From contig CAKTKT010000009.1 of assembly GCA_934572325.1 (NCBI GenBank), positions 1-45,620 on the forward strand: a DNA stretch of 45,620 bases. The letters are read 5' to 3'. Shown here piece by piece: positions 23,980-31,789 of the stretch. Position numbers and translations under genes: made by a program. Position 1 is the stretch's first letter. Every line of letters begins with the position of its first letter. This DNA is from an uncultured Oscillospiraceae bacterium (lineage in GTDB: Bacteria > Bacillota > Clostridia > Oscillospirales > Oscillospiraceae). The notes below the pieces were generated by a model. The model saw nothing but the letters and a program-made list of their open reading frames with translations, was not told where the DNA came from and did not search any database.

Positions 23980-24723
23980 ATGAAAAACGAAAGATACGAA
24001 AAAATCATGGCTATTCTGTCCGAACACGGCTATGCCAGCGTGGAGAGCCTCAGTCGGGAGCTGTTCGTCAGTATGCCGACGGTGCGGCGCGATCTGAACA
24101 CGATGCAGGATTTGGGGCTCGTGGTGCGCAGTCACGGCGGCGTGGTGCAGCGCCTGAGCGAGACGGACGGGGGACCCGCCGTTTTCCGCATGGGGATCAA
24201 CCCTCAGGAGAAGCTCAAGCTCGACAAGGCGGCGGCAAAGCTCCTGCGCGACAACTGCATGGTGTTTTTGGACGAATCCACCACGACGCTGCATATCATC
24301 GACCAAATGGGCGCCTATAAGAACATCACCGTCGTCACGAACAACATCTCCGTTTTGCAGCTCGCCGCGAAGTACCGCGTGCCCACCATCTGCCTCGGCG
24401 GGGAGACGAGCTACGACACGATGAGCTTTTACGGGCACGAGGCGGAGGAGCTCATCACGCACTTCGGCATCGACATCATGTTCTTCTCCTCCTCGGCGAT
24501 AACGCCGGGGGCGTGGATCGCCGATTACAGCGCACAGGCAAACGCCCTGCGCCGCCGCGCACTGCGGCAGGCGGAGAAGAAGGTGTTCCTCTGCGACAAA
24601 TCAAAATTTCTCAAGTCGGGCGCGTATATGCTGATACCGCTCTGCGAGGCGGATCACATCATCATAAACTCGCCCCTGCCGGATACGCTCGATGCCGGCG
24701 CGGCGCGAGTGACGGTGGTGTAA
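23980..24723 (+). CDS. DeoR/GlpR-family transcriptional regulator
   Basis: A 247-residue regulator. Residues about 3-55 are the N-terminal DeoR winged helix (RYEKIMAILSEHGYASVESL, then SMPTVRRDLNTMQDLGL). Residues about 75-235 are the C-terminal sugar-phosphate sensor domain, with FLDESTTTLHII, VVTNNISVLQLA and CDKSKFLKSGAYMLI. DeoR proteins of this kind usually repress catabolic genes and respond to a phosphorylated intermediate, which suits the divergent HAD/AraM/ABC/AraD genes. ATG 23980 is chosen because the promoter occupies 23908-23936. It may also control its own gene and, 56 bases downstream, the DUF975 gene. Confidence 0.9.
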   Translation: MKNERYEKIMAILSEHGYASVESLSRELFVSMPTVRRDLNTMQDLGLVVRSHGGVVQRLSETDGGPAVFRMGINPQEKLKLDKAAAKLLRDNCMVFLDESTTTLHIIDQMGAYKNITVVTNNISVLQLAAKYRVPTICLGGETSYDTMSFYGHEAEELITHFGIDIMFFSSSAITPGAWIADYSAQANALRRRALRQAEKKVFLCDKSKFLKSGAYMLIPLCEADHIIINSPLPDTLDAGAARVTVV

Positions 24724-24779
24724 CAAACGCGCGATGTGCGCGTATATACATATATAAATACATTTTGGAGGCAAAGAAA

Positions 24780-25469
24780 ATGATAGGTTCGATCTACAAA
24801 AAGTCTCTGGCGGTGCTCGCGGAAAAGCCGTTCAGGCTCTGGGGCATCTCGCTTCTGAACATCTTACTCACGTCGGCGGCATACGCGCTCTTCGGCGTTG
24901 TCGTGGGCGTGGCGGTGTCCATCGGGCTGCTGCTGGAAACGTCCATGACGCTCATCTACCTCAACGGCTTTCTCGGACAGGAGGTCAGGGCGGCGCAGCT
25001 TTTTGACTGCTTTCGCGACTGGCACACGCTCGGTCGTGTGCTGGGCGGCATGGCGTGGATGCTGCTGTGGGTGACGCTATGGTCGCTCATCCCCGTTGTG
25101 GGCATAGTGTTCGGCGTCATCAAGGCGTACTCCTACCGTCTCACGCCGTACATCCTCATGCGCGAGCCGGACGTAAAGGCAACAGACGCCTGCAAGGTCT
25201 CCGCCGAGCGCACCCAGGGCTTCAAGGGCAAAATGTTCCTTGCGGACGTGCTGGCTGTGCTGGCTGTCTGCGCCGCGGTCATCATCCTCTCGCTGCTCTC
25301 GGCGATCCCGTATCTGGGGTGGCTGTTCGGCATTGCCAACTTCGTGCTGATTATCGCCGCGGCGGTGTTCATGCCGCTCTTCTTGGGGCTTGTGCAGTCC
25401 GCGTTCTATGTGGAGATTGAAAAGTCCTCCTCCGGCGCGGCAAGCGCCGAGCAGGGCTGGTACGACTAA
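24780..25469 (+). CDS. DUF975-family integral membrane protein
   Basis: A 229-residue membrane protein with about five or six hydrophobic segments (around residues 20-60, 85-115, 150-175, 180-205). The central segment AYSYRLTPYILMREPDVKATDACKVS, quoted here as AYSYRLTPYILMREP, closely follows the DUF975 consensus (tyrosine-rich entry, then a short acidic loop and a Ser-Arg helix). The molecular role of DUF975 is unknown. ATG 24780 follows TTGGAGG. It lies downstream of the DeoR gene on the same strand, with a terminator after it. Confidence 0.75.
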   Translation: MIGSIYKKSLAVLAEKPFRLWGISLLNILLTSAAYALFGVVVGVAVSIGLLLETSMTLIYLNGFLGQEVRAAQLFDCFRDWHTLGRVLGGMAWMLLWVTLWSLIPVVGIVFGVIKAYSYRLTPYILMREPDVKATDACKVSAERTQGFKGKMFLADVLAVLAVCAAVIILSLLSAIPYLGWLFGIANFVLIIAAAVFMPLFLGLVQSAFYVEIEKSSSGAASAEQGWYD

Positions 25470-25497
25470 TGCGGTAAGAAAAACTGTATAAAAAAGC

Positions 25498-25529
25498 TCG
25501 ACCGGCGGGGCTCTCCGCCGGTCGATTTT
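25498..25529. terminator. Bidirectional terminator between DUF975 and cstA-like genes
   Basis: TCGACCGGCGG (25498-25508) pairs with CCGCCGGTCGA (25515-25525). TTTT follows on the plus strand and AAAAAA precedes it (TTTTTT on the minus strand), so it serves both convergent genes. Confidence 0.9.
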
Positions 25530-25547
25530 GTTGAACTATCTTGGCGC

Positions 25548-27026
25548 TTACGCCTTCAGCTCCTGATTTGCTGTCTTCTTGCCGAAGCGCAGAACAACGA
25601 ACAGGTATCCAACGGCGAACACCGCGCCGATGATGTACGAAGCCGTCCAAGGAACATTGAAGCCGATCTTCGCGTTCACGATGAACGTGCAGGTCACCAG
25701 GGCGTAGAACACGCCCGGGATCATCGGCACCCAGGCATACTTGCCCTTGCCGTTGCGGTACATCCAGATGGCGATGCACGCCAGCGCGAACAGGGCGAGG
25801 GTCTGGTTGGACCATGCGAAGTAGCGCCAGAGTGTGTTGAAGCCGTTGGAGTCGAACTTTGCCCAGACGAGGATGCCCGCGACGAGGGCGAAAATTATCG
25901 CGGAGAGACCGAGGCGCTTGCCGTTGGTGCTCTGGTCGATGTGCAGCGTGTCGGACACCGTCAGGCGCAGGGCGCGCAGCGCCGTATCGCCGGAGGTGAT
26001 GGGCAGCACAATAACGCCGAGCAGGGCGATTATGCCGCCGACATTGCCGAGGATGTCCTTGCAGACGATGCCGACCGTGCCTGTCGCAAGAGAGGCGTTC
26101 GCCTCCTGAAGCCCGAGGTTGTAAGCGCCCATTGCGCCTGCCGCCCAGACCATGGCGATGAAGCCCTCAAGCACCATCATGTAGTAGAACGTGGCGCGAC
26201 CCTCGCGCTCGCTCTTCATCGTGCGGGAGATGATGGCGGTCTGCGTGGAGTGGAAGCCGGAGAGTATGCCGCAGGCGACGGTGACGAAGAACACGGGGAT
26301 GAAGTGGTTGCCGGCGAAATACTCGCTGTAATTGAACACGCCGTTGTACATCCACACGCTGTCCCAGAGGTTGACGAGGGGATAGCCCTTGGCGAAGATG
26401 CCGATGAACACGCCGATGGCGGAGAAGAGCAGGATGCCGCCGAACACGGGGTAGATGCGCCCGATGATGGCGTCAATGGGGAACACGGTCGCGCAGAGGT
26501 AGTAGAGGAAGATGACGCCGTAGATGACCCAGGTGGAAACTGCGGTCGCCTCGCCGGAGAAGCCGAACACCTGCTTTGCGGCGATGTCGCCCGGGGTGTA
26601 GATGAACACCGCGCCCACGAGCAGGAGCAGCACGCACACAAAGACGTTGTAGATTATGTACACGGTCTTGTTGGTGTACTTCTTGATCATGTCGGGCATC
26701 TGCGTGCCGCCGTCGCGCAGGCAGATCATGCCGGAGAAATAGTCATGCATCGCGCCGCCGATGATGTTGCCGATGGGGATGGTGATAAACGCGATGGGTC
26801 CGAACAGTATGCCCTGGATAGGTCCGAGAATAGGACCTGTGCCGGCAATGTTCAGAAGGTTGATGAGGCTGTTCTTCCAGCCCTTCATCGGAACATAGTC
26901 AACGCCGTCCTGCTTTGTGTATGCCGGCGTTTTGCGGTCGTCCGGTCCGAACACCTTTTCACAGAACTTGCTGTAGAAAAATGCCCCGACGAACAGGATA
27001 ACCAGACCGATAATGAATGTTAACAA
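25548..27026 (-). CDS. CstA/BtsT-family carbon starvation transporter
   Basis: A 492-residue polytopic membrane protein with roughly 13-15 hydrophobic segments. The family motif NLLNIAGTGPILGPIQGILFGP (quoted as LLNIAGTGPILGPIQG) near residues 58-73 is diagnostic. The E. coli members CstA and BtsT import peptides and pyruvate; this short form is common in Clostridia. The first codon is TTG (27026), supported by AGGGAGGGG 5-12 bases upstream. It lies beside the end of the prophage. The leader holds a 17-bp palindrome at 27069-27085. Substrate in this organism is inferred, with pyruvate or peptides favoured. Confidence 0.9.
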   Translation of the reverse strand: MLTFIIGLVILFVGAFFYSKFCEKVFGPDDRKTPAYTKQDGVDYVPMKGWKNSLINLLNIAGTGPILGPIQGILFGPIAFITIPIGNIIGGAMHDYFSGMICLRDGGTQMPDMIKKYTNKTVYIIYNVFVCVLLLLVGAVFIYTPGDIAAKQVFGFSGEATAVSTWVIYGVIFLYYLCATVFPIDAIIGRIYPVFGGILLFSAIGVFIGIFAKGYPLVNLWDSVWMYNGVFNYSEYFAGNHFIPVFFVTVACGILSGFHSTQTAIISRTMKSEREGRATFYYMMVLEGFIAMVWAAGAMGAYNLGLQEANASLATGTVGIVCKDILGNVGGIIALLGVIVLPITSGDTALRALRLTVSDTLHIDQSTNGKRLGLSAIIFALVAGILVWAKFDSNGFNTLWRYFAWSNQTLALFALACIAIWMYRNGKGKYAWVPMIPGVFYALVTCTFIVNAKIGFNVPWTASYIIGAVFAVGYLFVVLRFGKKTANQELKA

Positions 27027-27068
27027 AAAAACCCCTCCCTTTTATATAGTAGTATCGTGTCACATTCC

Positions 27069-27085
27069 GTGGTCGGTCCGACCAC
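27069..27085. promoter_or_regulatory. Candidate operator upstream of the CstA-like gene
   Basis: GTGGTCGG-T-CCGACCAC is a perfect palindrome with 8-bp arms, 43 bases before the TTG start. It could be a protein-binding site or an RNA hairpin in the leader. The rest of 27027-27270 shows no gene; several AT-rich -10-like hexamers occur (for example near 27155) but none with a convincing -35. Confidence 0.45.
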
Positions 27086-27270
27086 TTTGCGAACGCCGTG
27101 CGGACGCCTCGCTCTCCCTGCGGCGGCATCCGTTCCGCGCTCGCTCTAGGCGCTATTATATTACTATTCTCGCGCGTTAAGATTCCATTCCCATAACCGC
27201 CGTCAGCTTAAAGAAGCGGTAAAAAAAAACGCGGACGGTTATAAATAGCTTAGCGCGGACGACACAAGGA

Positions 27271-27304
27271 GAACGGGCTCGGTCGAGCCCGTTCCCCCGT
27301 TTTT
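27271..27304. terminator. Hairpin at the end of the prophage late block
   Basis: GAACGGGCTC (27271-27280) pairs perfectly with GAGCCCGTTC (27285-27294) around GGTC. TTTTT lies at 27300-27304 on the plus side; the minus side has only TCTCCTTGTG. It stands 20-43 bases beyond the holin stop, so it probably ends the late transcript and limits transcription from the other direction. Confidence 0.6.
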
Positions 27305-27313
27305 GCCGCCGTA

Positions 27314-27511
27314 TTATGCGTCCATCGCGCGGATAAGCTCGATGGCGAAGGTTTTCAGCGCGCTCAGCCCCGCCATGGCTGCGCCGAGCAGCGCGGCTTT
27401 CCACGCGGCGGCGTCCGCGCCGACGGCGGAGGCCGCCGGCAGCGCCACAAGGAAGCCCTCCGCGAACGTCCACGCCGCGCGCTCAAGTATGTTCATCCAG
27501 TCCATTTTCAT
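27314..27511 (-). CDS. Small phage holin
   Basis: A 65-residue protein with two hydrophobic stretches (ILERAAWTFAEGFLVALPAA and WKAALLGAAMAGLSALKTFA) separated by a short turn, and a short charged C-terminus. Size, hydropathy and position after the endolysin fit the r1t-like class II holins that perforate the membrane and release the lysin. The ATG at 27511 follows GGAG by about 10 bases; the GGAG lies in the end of the preceding gene, whose stop is 27516. A longer open frame upstream overlaps that gene and is rejected. Confidence 0.75.
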   Translation of the reverse strand: MKMDWMNILERAAWTFAEGFLVALPAASAVGADAAAWKAALLGAAMAGLSALKTFAIELIRAMDA

Positions 27512-27515
27512 TTTT

Positions 27516-27770
27516 TCATTTCTCCTTTTCCGTTGTGCTGTGTTCAAGGTCGTCTATGCGGTGGTTGGCGACCTTTATCTGCTCCGTCGCGAGCGCCGCG
27601 CGCTTTTCCAGCTCATACGTGCGCTCGACGACGCTGTTGTGCCTGTCCACCTTTTTCTCCAGCGCCTCCAGCCGGTAGGCAATGACGGCGCTCGTCCTTT
27701 TGTTGGCAAGATATGCGCCCGTCAGCGTTCCGGCAAAGCCCAGCAGCGCCACGATCACCGCCTCGCTCAT
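27516..27770 (-). CDS. XhlA-like membrane-anchored coiled-coil lysis protein
   Basis: An 84-residue protein. The N-terminal part is a hydrophobic helix (AVIVALLGFAGTLTGAYLA) and the rest a charged coiled coil (YRLEALEKKVDRHNSVVERT). This is the build of XhlA/holin-associated proteins of clostridial phages. Its ATG overlaps the endolysin stop as ATGA at 27767-27770. It probably assists the holin at the membrane. Confidence 0.7.
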   Translation of the reverse strand: MSEAVIVALLGFAGTLTGAYLANKRTSAVIAYRLEALEKKVDRHNSVVERTYELEKRAALATEQIKVANHRIDDLEHSTTEKEK

Positions 27771-28459
27771 GCCCTGACCTCCGCGAGCGCCGCCCATGTC
27801 GTCGCGCCGCAGACCCCGTCCGGCGCAAGACCGCGCCCGCGCTGGAACGCCGTGACCGCCGCGCGCGTCTCGCCGCCGTACTGTCCGTCGGGCGCGGGCG
27901 CATACCCCGCCGCGCGAAGAAGATGCTGCGCGGCGCGCACGTCCTCCCCGCTCATATACGCGCCGCCGCCGTCGTAGCGGAGCGTCCGCACGCCCGCCGC
28001 CGCGCCGCCGGTATAGCGCAGAACAAGATCCCACGGGTAGTTGAAATACGCCCGCTCGCATATCTCGCGCCCCGTCTGGTCGCCCGTCGCGCCGCCGCGC
28101 GCCCCGCCGCGCTCGTTGGCGGAGGCGTGGACGAGCCGCCCGCCGCCGATATACAGCGCCGTGTGCCGTGAGCAGTTCAAAAGCACATCCCCGCGCGCAA
28201 GCCCCGCTCCGGTATCGCGGCTCACCTGCGCCGTCACGTCGGAAAAGCCGCGGCGCAGCATATCCCCGCGCATATCGCCGGTGTACGTACACGCAAGCGG
28301 CACGCCTGCCGTGCGCCACGCATGGATGACAAGGCTGCTGCAATCAAAATCCGGTCCCCAGCGCTCGGCTTGATCGTAGCCGTGGGCGTCGTCCGCGGCG
28401 ATGGCGCGCGCCGTCTTTACGGCGGCGTCTATCGTGCGCTGTGTCAATATATCCAGCAT
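27767..28459 (-). CDS. Endolysin: NlpC/P60 (CHAP-like) peptidase plus peptidoglycan-binding domain
   Basis: A 230-residue lysin. The catalytic part has Cys40 in GPDFDCSSLV and His99 in NCSRHTALYIG, the Cys-His pair of NlpC/P60 cell-wall peptidases. Residues about 168-228 are a PG_binding_1 repeat (VRAAQHLLRAAGYAPAPDG, then ETRAAVTAFQRGRGLAPDG). It would cut peptide stems of the host peptidoglycan at lysis. There is no signal peptide, so export depends on the holin pair downstream. ATG 28459 overlaps the end of the preceding gene by 16 bases and follows AAGGTG. Confidence 0.88.
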   Translation of the reverse strand: MLDILTQRTIDAAVKTARAIAADDAHGYDQAERWGPDFDCSSLVIHAWRTAGVPLACTYTGDMRGDMLRRGFSDVTAQVSRDTGAGLARGDVLLNCSRHTALYIGGGRLVHASANERGGARGGATGDQTGREICERAYFNYPWDLVLRYTGGAAAGVRTLRYDGGGAYMSGEDVRAAQHLLRAAGYAPAPDGQYGGETRAAVTAFQRGRGLAPDGVCGATTWAALAEVRA

Positions 28460-29337
28460 TTATGCACCTTCGCTTTCAGCGTTATCGACTTTGCCTCCGT
28501 ACACCGCAGCATAAGGCAGACATGGTGCAGCCCCGTCAGCGAGGACACGTCCAGCCGCGTGTCCGCCGGCGTTGTTCCGTCCGCGCCTGTAACGCTTTGG
28601 CACACGCCGGCGTCCATATAGGTCTGCCCCTGCGCCAGCACGCCGAGCACGCCCTCCCCCGTCATCTCGCTGACACGTATGCCGATGCTCTCCGTGTCCG
28701 TCAGGTCAAGCGGCGATATTGTCCTCAGGCGGTAGCCGCTGCCGTTTTTGATGCTGTAGCTCTGTCCGGTGATGAAGATGTGGTCGGCGTTTTTCGTTAT
28801 GCTTGCCATGATGCCGGAGCCCGCCGTCTCCCACGCCGTGGCTTCCACTCTCCACCCGCCGGTCATCGCGCTGACCTCGTCGCCATAGCTGTATATGGGT
28901 ATGCTGAGATCCGTCCACCTCGCGCCGTCGTAGAGCTGCGCGTATTGCAGCAGCCATTTTCCGGCAGACGCCCTGTACTGCTTGACGCGGCGGGGATAGA
29001 CGGTTATGCCGCCGTCCTTTATCGGCTCGAACGGCACGACCGACTGCATCCCCTGCTCGACCCAGAGCGTGTTCGACGCGGGCGTCTCAGGCGCTGTCAG
29101 CGAGAAGTACACGCCGTTGGGCGTGTTGCCCTCCTCCACCCAGAGCGTGTTCTTCACCGCCGCGCCCGGGCGCTCGGGTGCGCAGACGACGGCATAATCC
29201 AGCTCCGCGCCCGTGGTTATCGCGGATATTTTCGACGGCATCTGCGCCGGAGTGTACTGTGCGCTCTCGCCGTTTTTCGCGCGGATGGCGGCGGCAATGG
29301 CAGCGTAGCGGCTGCTGTCCGTTGTAACAATGCTCAT
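28444..29337 (-). CDS. Phage tail-region protein of unknown function
   Basis: A 297-residue protein. The N-terminal segment SSRYAAIAAAIRAKNGESAQYTPAQMPSKI is a short motif frequent at the start of tail-fibre or baseplate proteins of Firmicute phages (quoted as SRYAAIAAAIRAKNG). Two near-repeats NTLWVEEGNTPNGVYF and NTLWVEQGMQSVVPF follow around residues 63-100. The C-terminal half is beta-rich without recognisable catalytic residues. ATG 29337 lies one base after the BppU-like stop. It is placed between baseplate and lysis genes; a receptor-binding or accessory tail function is likely but unproved. Confidence 0.6.
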   Translation of the reverse strand: MSIVTTDSSRYAAIAAAIRAKNGESAQYTPAQMPSKISAITTGAELDYAVVCAPERPGAAVKNTLWVEEGNTPNGVYFSLTAPETPASNTLWVEQGMQSVVPFEPIKDGGITVYPRRVKQYRASAGKWLLQYAQLYDGARWTDLSIPIYSYGDEVSAMTGGWRVEATAWETAGSGIMASITKNADHIFITGQSYSIKNGSGYRLRTISPLDLTDTESIGIRVSEMTGEGVLGVLAQGQTYMDAGVCQSVTGADGTTPADTRLDVSSLTGLHHVCLMLRCTEAKSITLKAKVHKCWIY

Positions 29338-29338
29338 G

Positions 29339-30751
29339 TCAGTAGCTCACCCCGTCTCCGTCCGGCAGCGCGGCGAGCACGGCGGAGACCAGCTCCGCCT
29401 TGTCGGCGGCGGTGCAGTAGTCCACGCCGCGCACAGGGGTGTAGCCGTCGTCGCCCTTGTCGCCCTTTGCTCCTTTTGCTCCCGCCGCGCCGTCCTTGCC
29501 GTTCGCCCCCGGCGCTCCCGCGTCGCCCTTTTCGCCTTTCTCTCCTTTTTCGCCGCGCTCGCCTTTTGCGCCCGATGCGCCGTCCTTGCCGTCCTTTCCG
29601 TCCGCGCCGGGCAGTCCGCGCTCGCCCTTGTCTCCCTTTGCGCCCTGCTCGCCCTTGTCGCCCTTCGCGCCGTCCGCGCCGCGCAGTGCGTCGAGCTGCT
29701 CCGGCGTGAAGTCCTCAAACGTGAAGGCGTCGCCTTTCTCGCCCTTTTCGCCCTTCGCGCCCTGGAGCGGTCCGTTGTTCACCCACGCGCACGCGGCGGC
29801 ATCGTAGATGTAGAGGTCATAGGGCTGCGCCGTGCCGACGCCGTATACGTCGCCTGCGGCAGGCGCGGGCACGGCGGCGGCGAGTGCCTCAAGGTCGGTG
29901 AAAAAGCCGCGCACGGTAAAGGGGTCGCCCTTTTCGCCGCGATCTCCCTTGTCGCCCTTTTCGCCTTTCTCGCCTTTCCCGCCGGGTGTGCCGGGGTCGC
30001 CGCGTTCGCCTTTTTCGCCGCGCTCGCCCTTTTCGCCCTGCGCGCCGTCCTTGCCGTCCGCGCCCTTTTGCCCGGGCTCGCCCCTGTCGCCCTTGTCGCC
30101 TTTTGCGCCCTGCGCTCCCTGTGCGCCGTCCTTCCCGTCCTTGCCGTCCGCACCGTTCAGTCCGTCAATGCCGTCCTTGCCGTCCGCGCCCTTCAGTCCG
30201 GAGAACGCGAAGCTCAAGGTCTTTTTCCCGTTTCTCTCGCCGAGCTGCACGCTCACTGCCGGCGTGCCGGCGGCGGCGTCCAAGCGCGCCTCCGCCGCAT
30301 CCACACCGCCGCTGCGGCAGGCGTCTATCGCCTCGCGCGCGTCCGTGATAAGCTCCGTGAGCGCCGTGACCTCCGAGGCGGAGCTTATGCCGCTCTCCTC
30401 CGTTTTCGCTCTGAACACCATGATCGTGAACGCGGGGGATATTATAAGCTCTCCGGCGACGGAGTATATCCTCAGCTCGCACGCAACGCGCCCTGCCGCC
30501 GCAGTCGTCTGAGCGGTCAGCTCATATGTCACGCGCCCGCGCGATAGGGTGCAGCCGTTGAAGAGCGTCGTGCCGTCGCTTTTTGTTCCGGCGAACACGG
30601 CGTAGCAGTCCTCGCCGGGGTCATACGGCCTTCCTCCGCTCATCAGCGCGATCACGAGCCGCCGCCCGCTCTCGCCCTGCCGCACCGACATACACGCCTG
30701 TGCGCTGCGCCGCTCTATGTCCAGCTCGATATAATACGTGCTCTTTCTCAT
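29339..30751 (-). CDS. BppU-like baseplate protein with collagen-like triple-helix repeats
   Basis: A 470-residue protein. Residues 1-115 resemble the N-terminal domain of the lactococcal-phage upper baseplate protein BppU (YYIELDIERRS, then MVFRAKTEESG). Residues 185-277, 331-341 and 358-436 are uninterrupted Gly-X-Y repeats rich in GEKGDKG, GADGKDG and GERGEKG, i.e. bacterial collagen-like triple helix. Between them lies a small globular insert (FFTDLEALAAAVPAPAAGD). It ends in DKAELVSAVLAALPDGDG. It probably forms a long trimeric fibre on the tail. ATG 30751 follows AGGAG by about 5 bases; the frame is open further upstream into the preceding gene but lacks a site. Confidence 0.85.
   Translation of the reverse strand: MRKSTYYIELDIERRSAQACMSVRQGESGRRLVIALMSGGRPYDPGEDCYAVFAGTKSDGTTLFNGCTLSRGRVTYELTAQTTAAAGRVACELRIYSVAGELIISPAFTIMVFRAKTEESGISSASEVTALTELITDAREAIDACRSGGVDAAEARLDAAAGTPAVSVQLGERNGKKTLSFAFSGLKGADGKDGIDGLNGADGKDGKDGAQGAQGAKGDKGDRGEPGQKGADGKDGAQGEKGERGEKGERGDPGTPGGKGEKGEKGDKGDRGEKGDPFTVRGFFTDLEALAAAVPAPAAGDVYGVGTAQPYDLYIYDAAACAWVNNGPLQGAKGEKGEKGDAFTFEDFTPEQLDALRGADGAKGDKGEQGAKGDKGERGLPGADGKDGKDGASGAKGERGEKGEKGEKGDAGAPGANGKDGAAGAKGAKGDKGDDGYTPVRGVDYCTAADKAELVSAVLAALPDGDGVSY
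29444..30199 (-). repeat. Collagen-type Gly-X-Y coding repeats
   Basis: Nine-base-periodic, C/G-rich repeats encoding Gly-X-Y triplets, interrupted by a globular insert at residues 278-330. Such repeats are prone to expansion and contraction by recombination. Confidence 0.85.
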
Positions 30752-30762
30752 CGTCTCTCCTG

Positions 30763-31761
30763 TCAGCGCCGTGCCTTCGCCGCGCCGGAGGACGCCACCG
30801 TGCCGCTGCCGGTGCGCGTGCCGCCCGCTGTGCCTAAGGCGGACGCGGCGGCTTTGCCGCTGCCGTAGATCTTGTCCCACGCTTTCTGGCTTCTCGGACC
30901 CCACGCGCCGTCCACCGCGATGTTATACCCCATATTTCTCAGCTCGCGCTGCACGAGCGCGGCGTCTCTGCCGTCGGGCGCGGTGTTGGGGTAGTACGTG
31001 CCTGTGCGCGCGCCGCCGCTCTTCGCGCCGCCGTCCGCGCTGGAGAACGCGGAGGGCAAGAGCGCATAATACCGCTCGGCGGTGATGAGCCCCATATTGA
31101 ACGCCGCGGCAGGGTTGGAGACTATCCAGTAATTTTTCATCCGCTCCGCCGTCTCGTCGCCGTAGAGCGCGGCATACCCGCCGAAGTCGCCGTATTTCGC
31201 GCGCGCCGCCGCCTCGTTCTGGCGGCGCTGATACTCGCTGTCGCGCTCCTTGCGCGCGCGTTCAAGCTCCTCCTGCTCGCGCTCATAGACGCGCTGCTGG
31301 GCGTTGTTGTAATCGTCGAGCGCGTCGGTGTACGCCCTGTACTCTCTGTCGCGCAGCCCCTCGGCAAGGTCGTAGCGCTCGCGCAGAGCGTCGCCCTCAT
31401 CCTGATAACGGCTGTACGCTATCGAGTACAGCTCCGGCACGATCGCGCCGAGCTGCTGTAGATACTCGTCGTACCGCTGCTGCCCCGCGCCCTCGGCGTA
31501 GCTGGACGCATACCCGCCCGTCAGCGCTGCCGCCTGACCCGCGCTGTCGCGCATGGCGAGCCTGCCGCGCCGGACATAGTCGTCGCGGTAGTGCTTATAC
31601 AGCGCGTCGCTGCCGAGATCATAGCTGAACTCCCCGCGCCCCGTCAGCGCGTCGTAGGCGTCGCTCAGCTCCTTTTCATGGCTTCCTGCGTATTCCGGAC
31701 GCGCGGCGGACTTATACGCCGCCTCCCGTTCGCGCTGAAGCCTCTTCTCTTCGTCTGTCAA
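30763..31761 (-). CDS. Coiled-coil tail protein with C-terminal peptidoglycan-binding motif
   Basis: A 332-residue phage protein. The middle is strongly charged and helical (YDDYNNAQQRVYEREQEELE region, ERARKERDSEYQRRQNEAAA). Near residues 275-310 the segment ALVQRELRNMGYNIAVDGAW then GPRSQKAWDKIYG matches a PG_binding_1 repeat. The initiation codon is TTG 31761, 7 bases after GGGAGG, as the frame upstream overlaps the preceding gene's end (31790) and has no site. It may be an ejection or tail-tip protein that meets the cell wall; a virion location is inferred from its neighbours. Confidence 0.7.
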   Translation of the reverse strand: MTDEEKRLQREREAAYKSAARPEYAGSHEKELSDAYDALTGRGEFSYDLGSDALYKHYRDDYVRRGRLAMRDSAGQAAALTGGYASSYAEGAGQQRYDEYLQQLGAIVPELYSIAYSRYQDEGDALRERYDLAEGLRDREYRAYTDALDDYNNAQQRVYEREQEELERARKERDSEYQRRQNEAAARAKYGDFGGYAALYGDETAERMKNYWIVSNPAAAFNMGLITAERYYALLPSAFSSADGGAKSGGARTGTYYPNTAPDGRDAALVQRELRNMGYNIAVDGAWGPRSQKAWDKIYGSGKAAASALGTAGGTRTGSGTVASSGAAKARR

Positions 31762-31789
31762 TTTCTTTCCTCCCTCTCGGTGGTTTCCT

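Noticed and set aside
25055..25420. Alternative plus-strand frames within the DUF975 gene
   Set aside because: They are shadows with Arg/His-rich composition and no ribosome site.
27190..27313. Left attachment site of the prophage
   Set aside because: No direct repeat matching the right end was found by eye, and the right end is outside the window.
29444..30199. Periodic repeats that could suggest a CRISPR or satellite array
   Set aside because: They are in-frame Gly-X-Y codons of a phage protein without spacer/repeat alternation.
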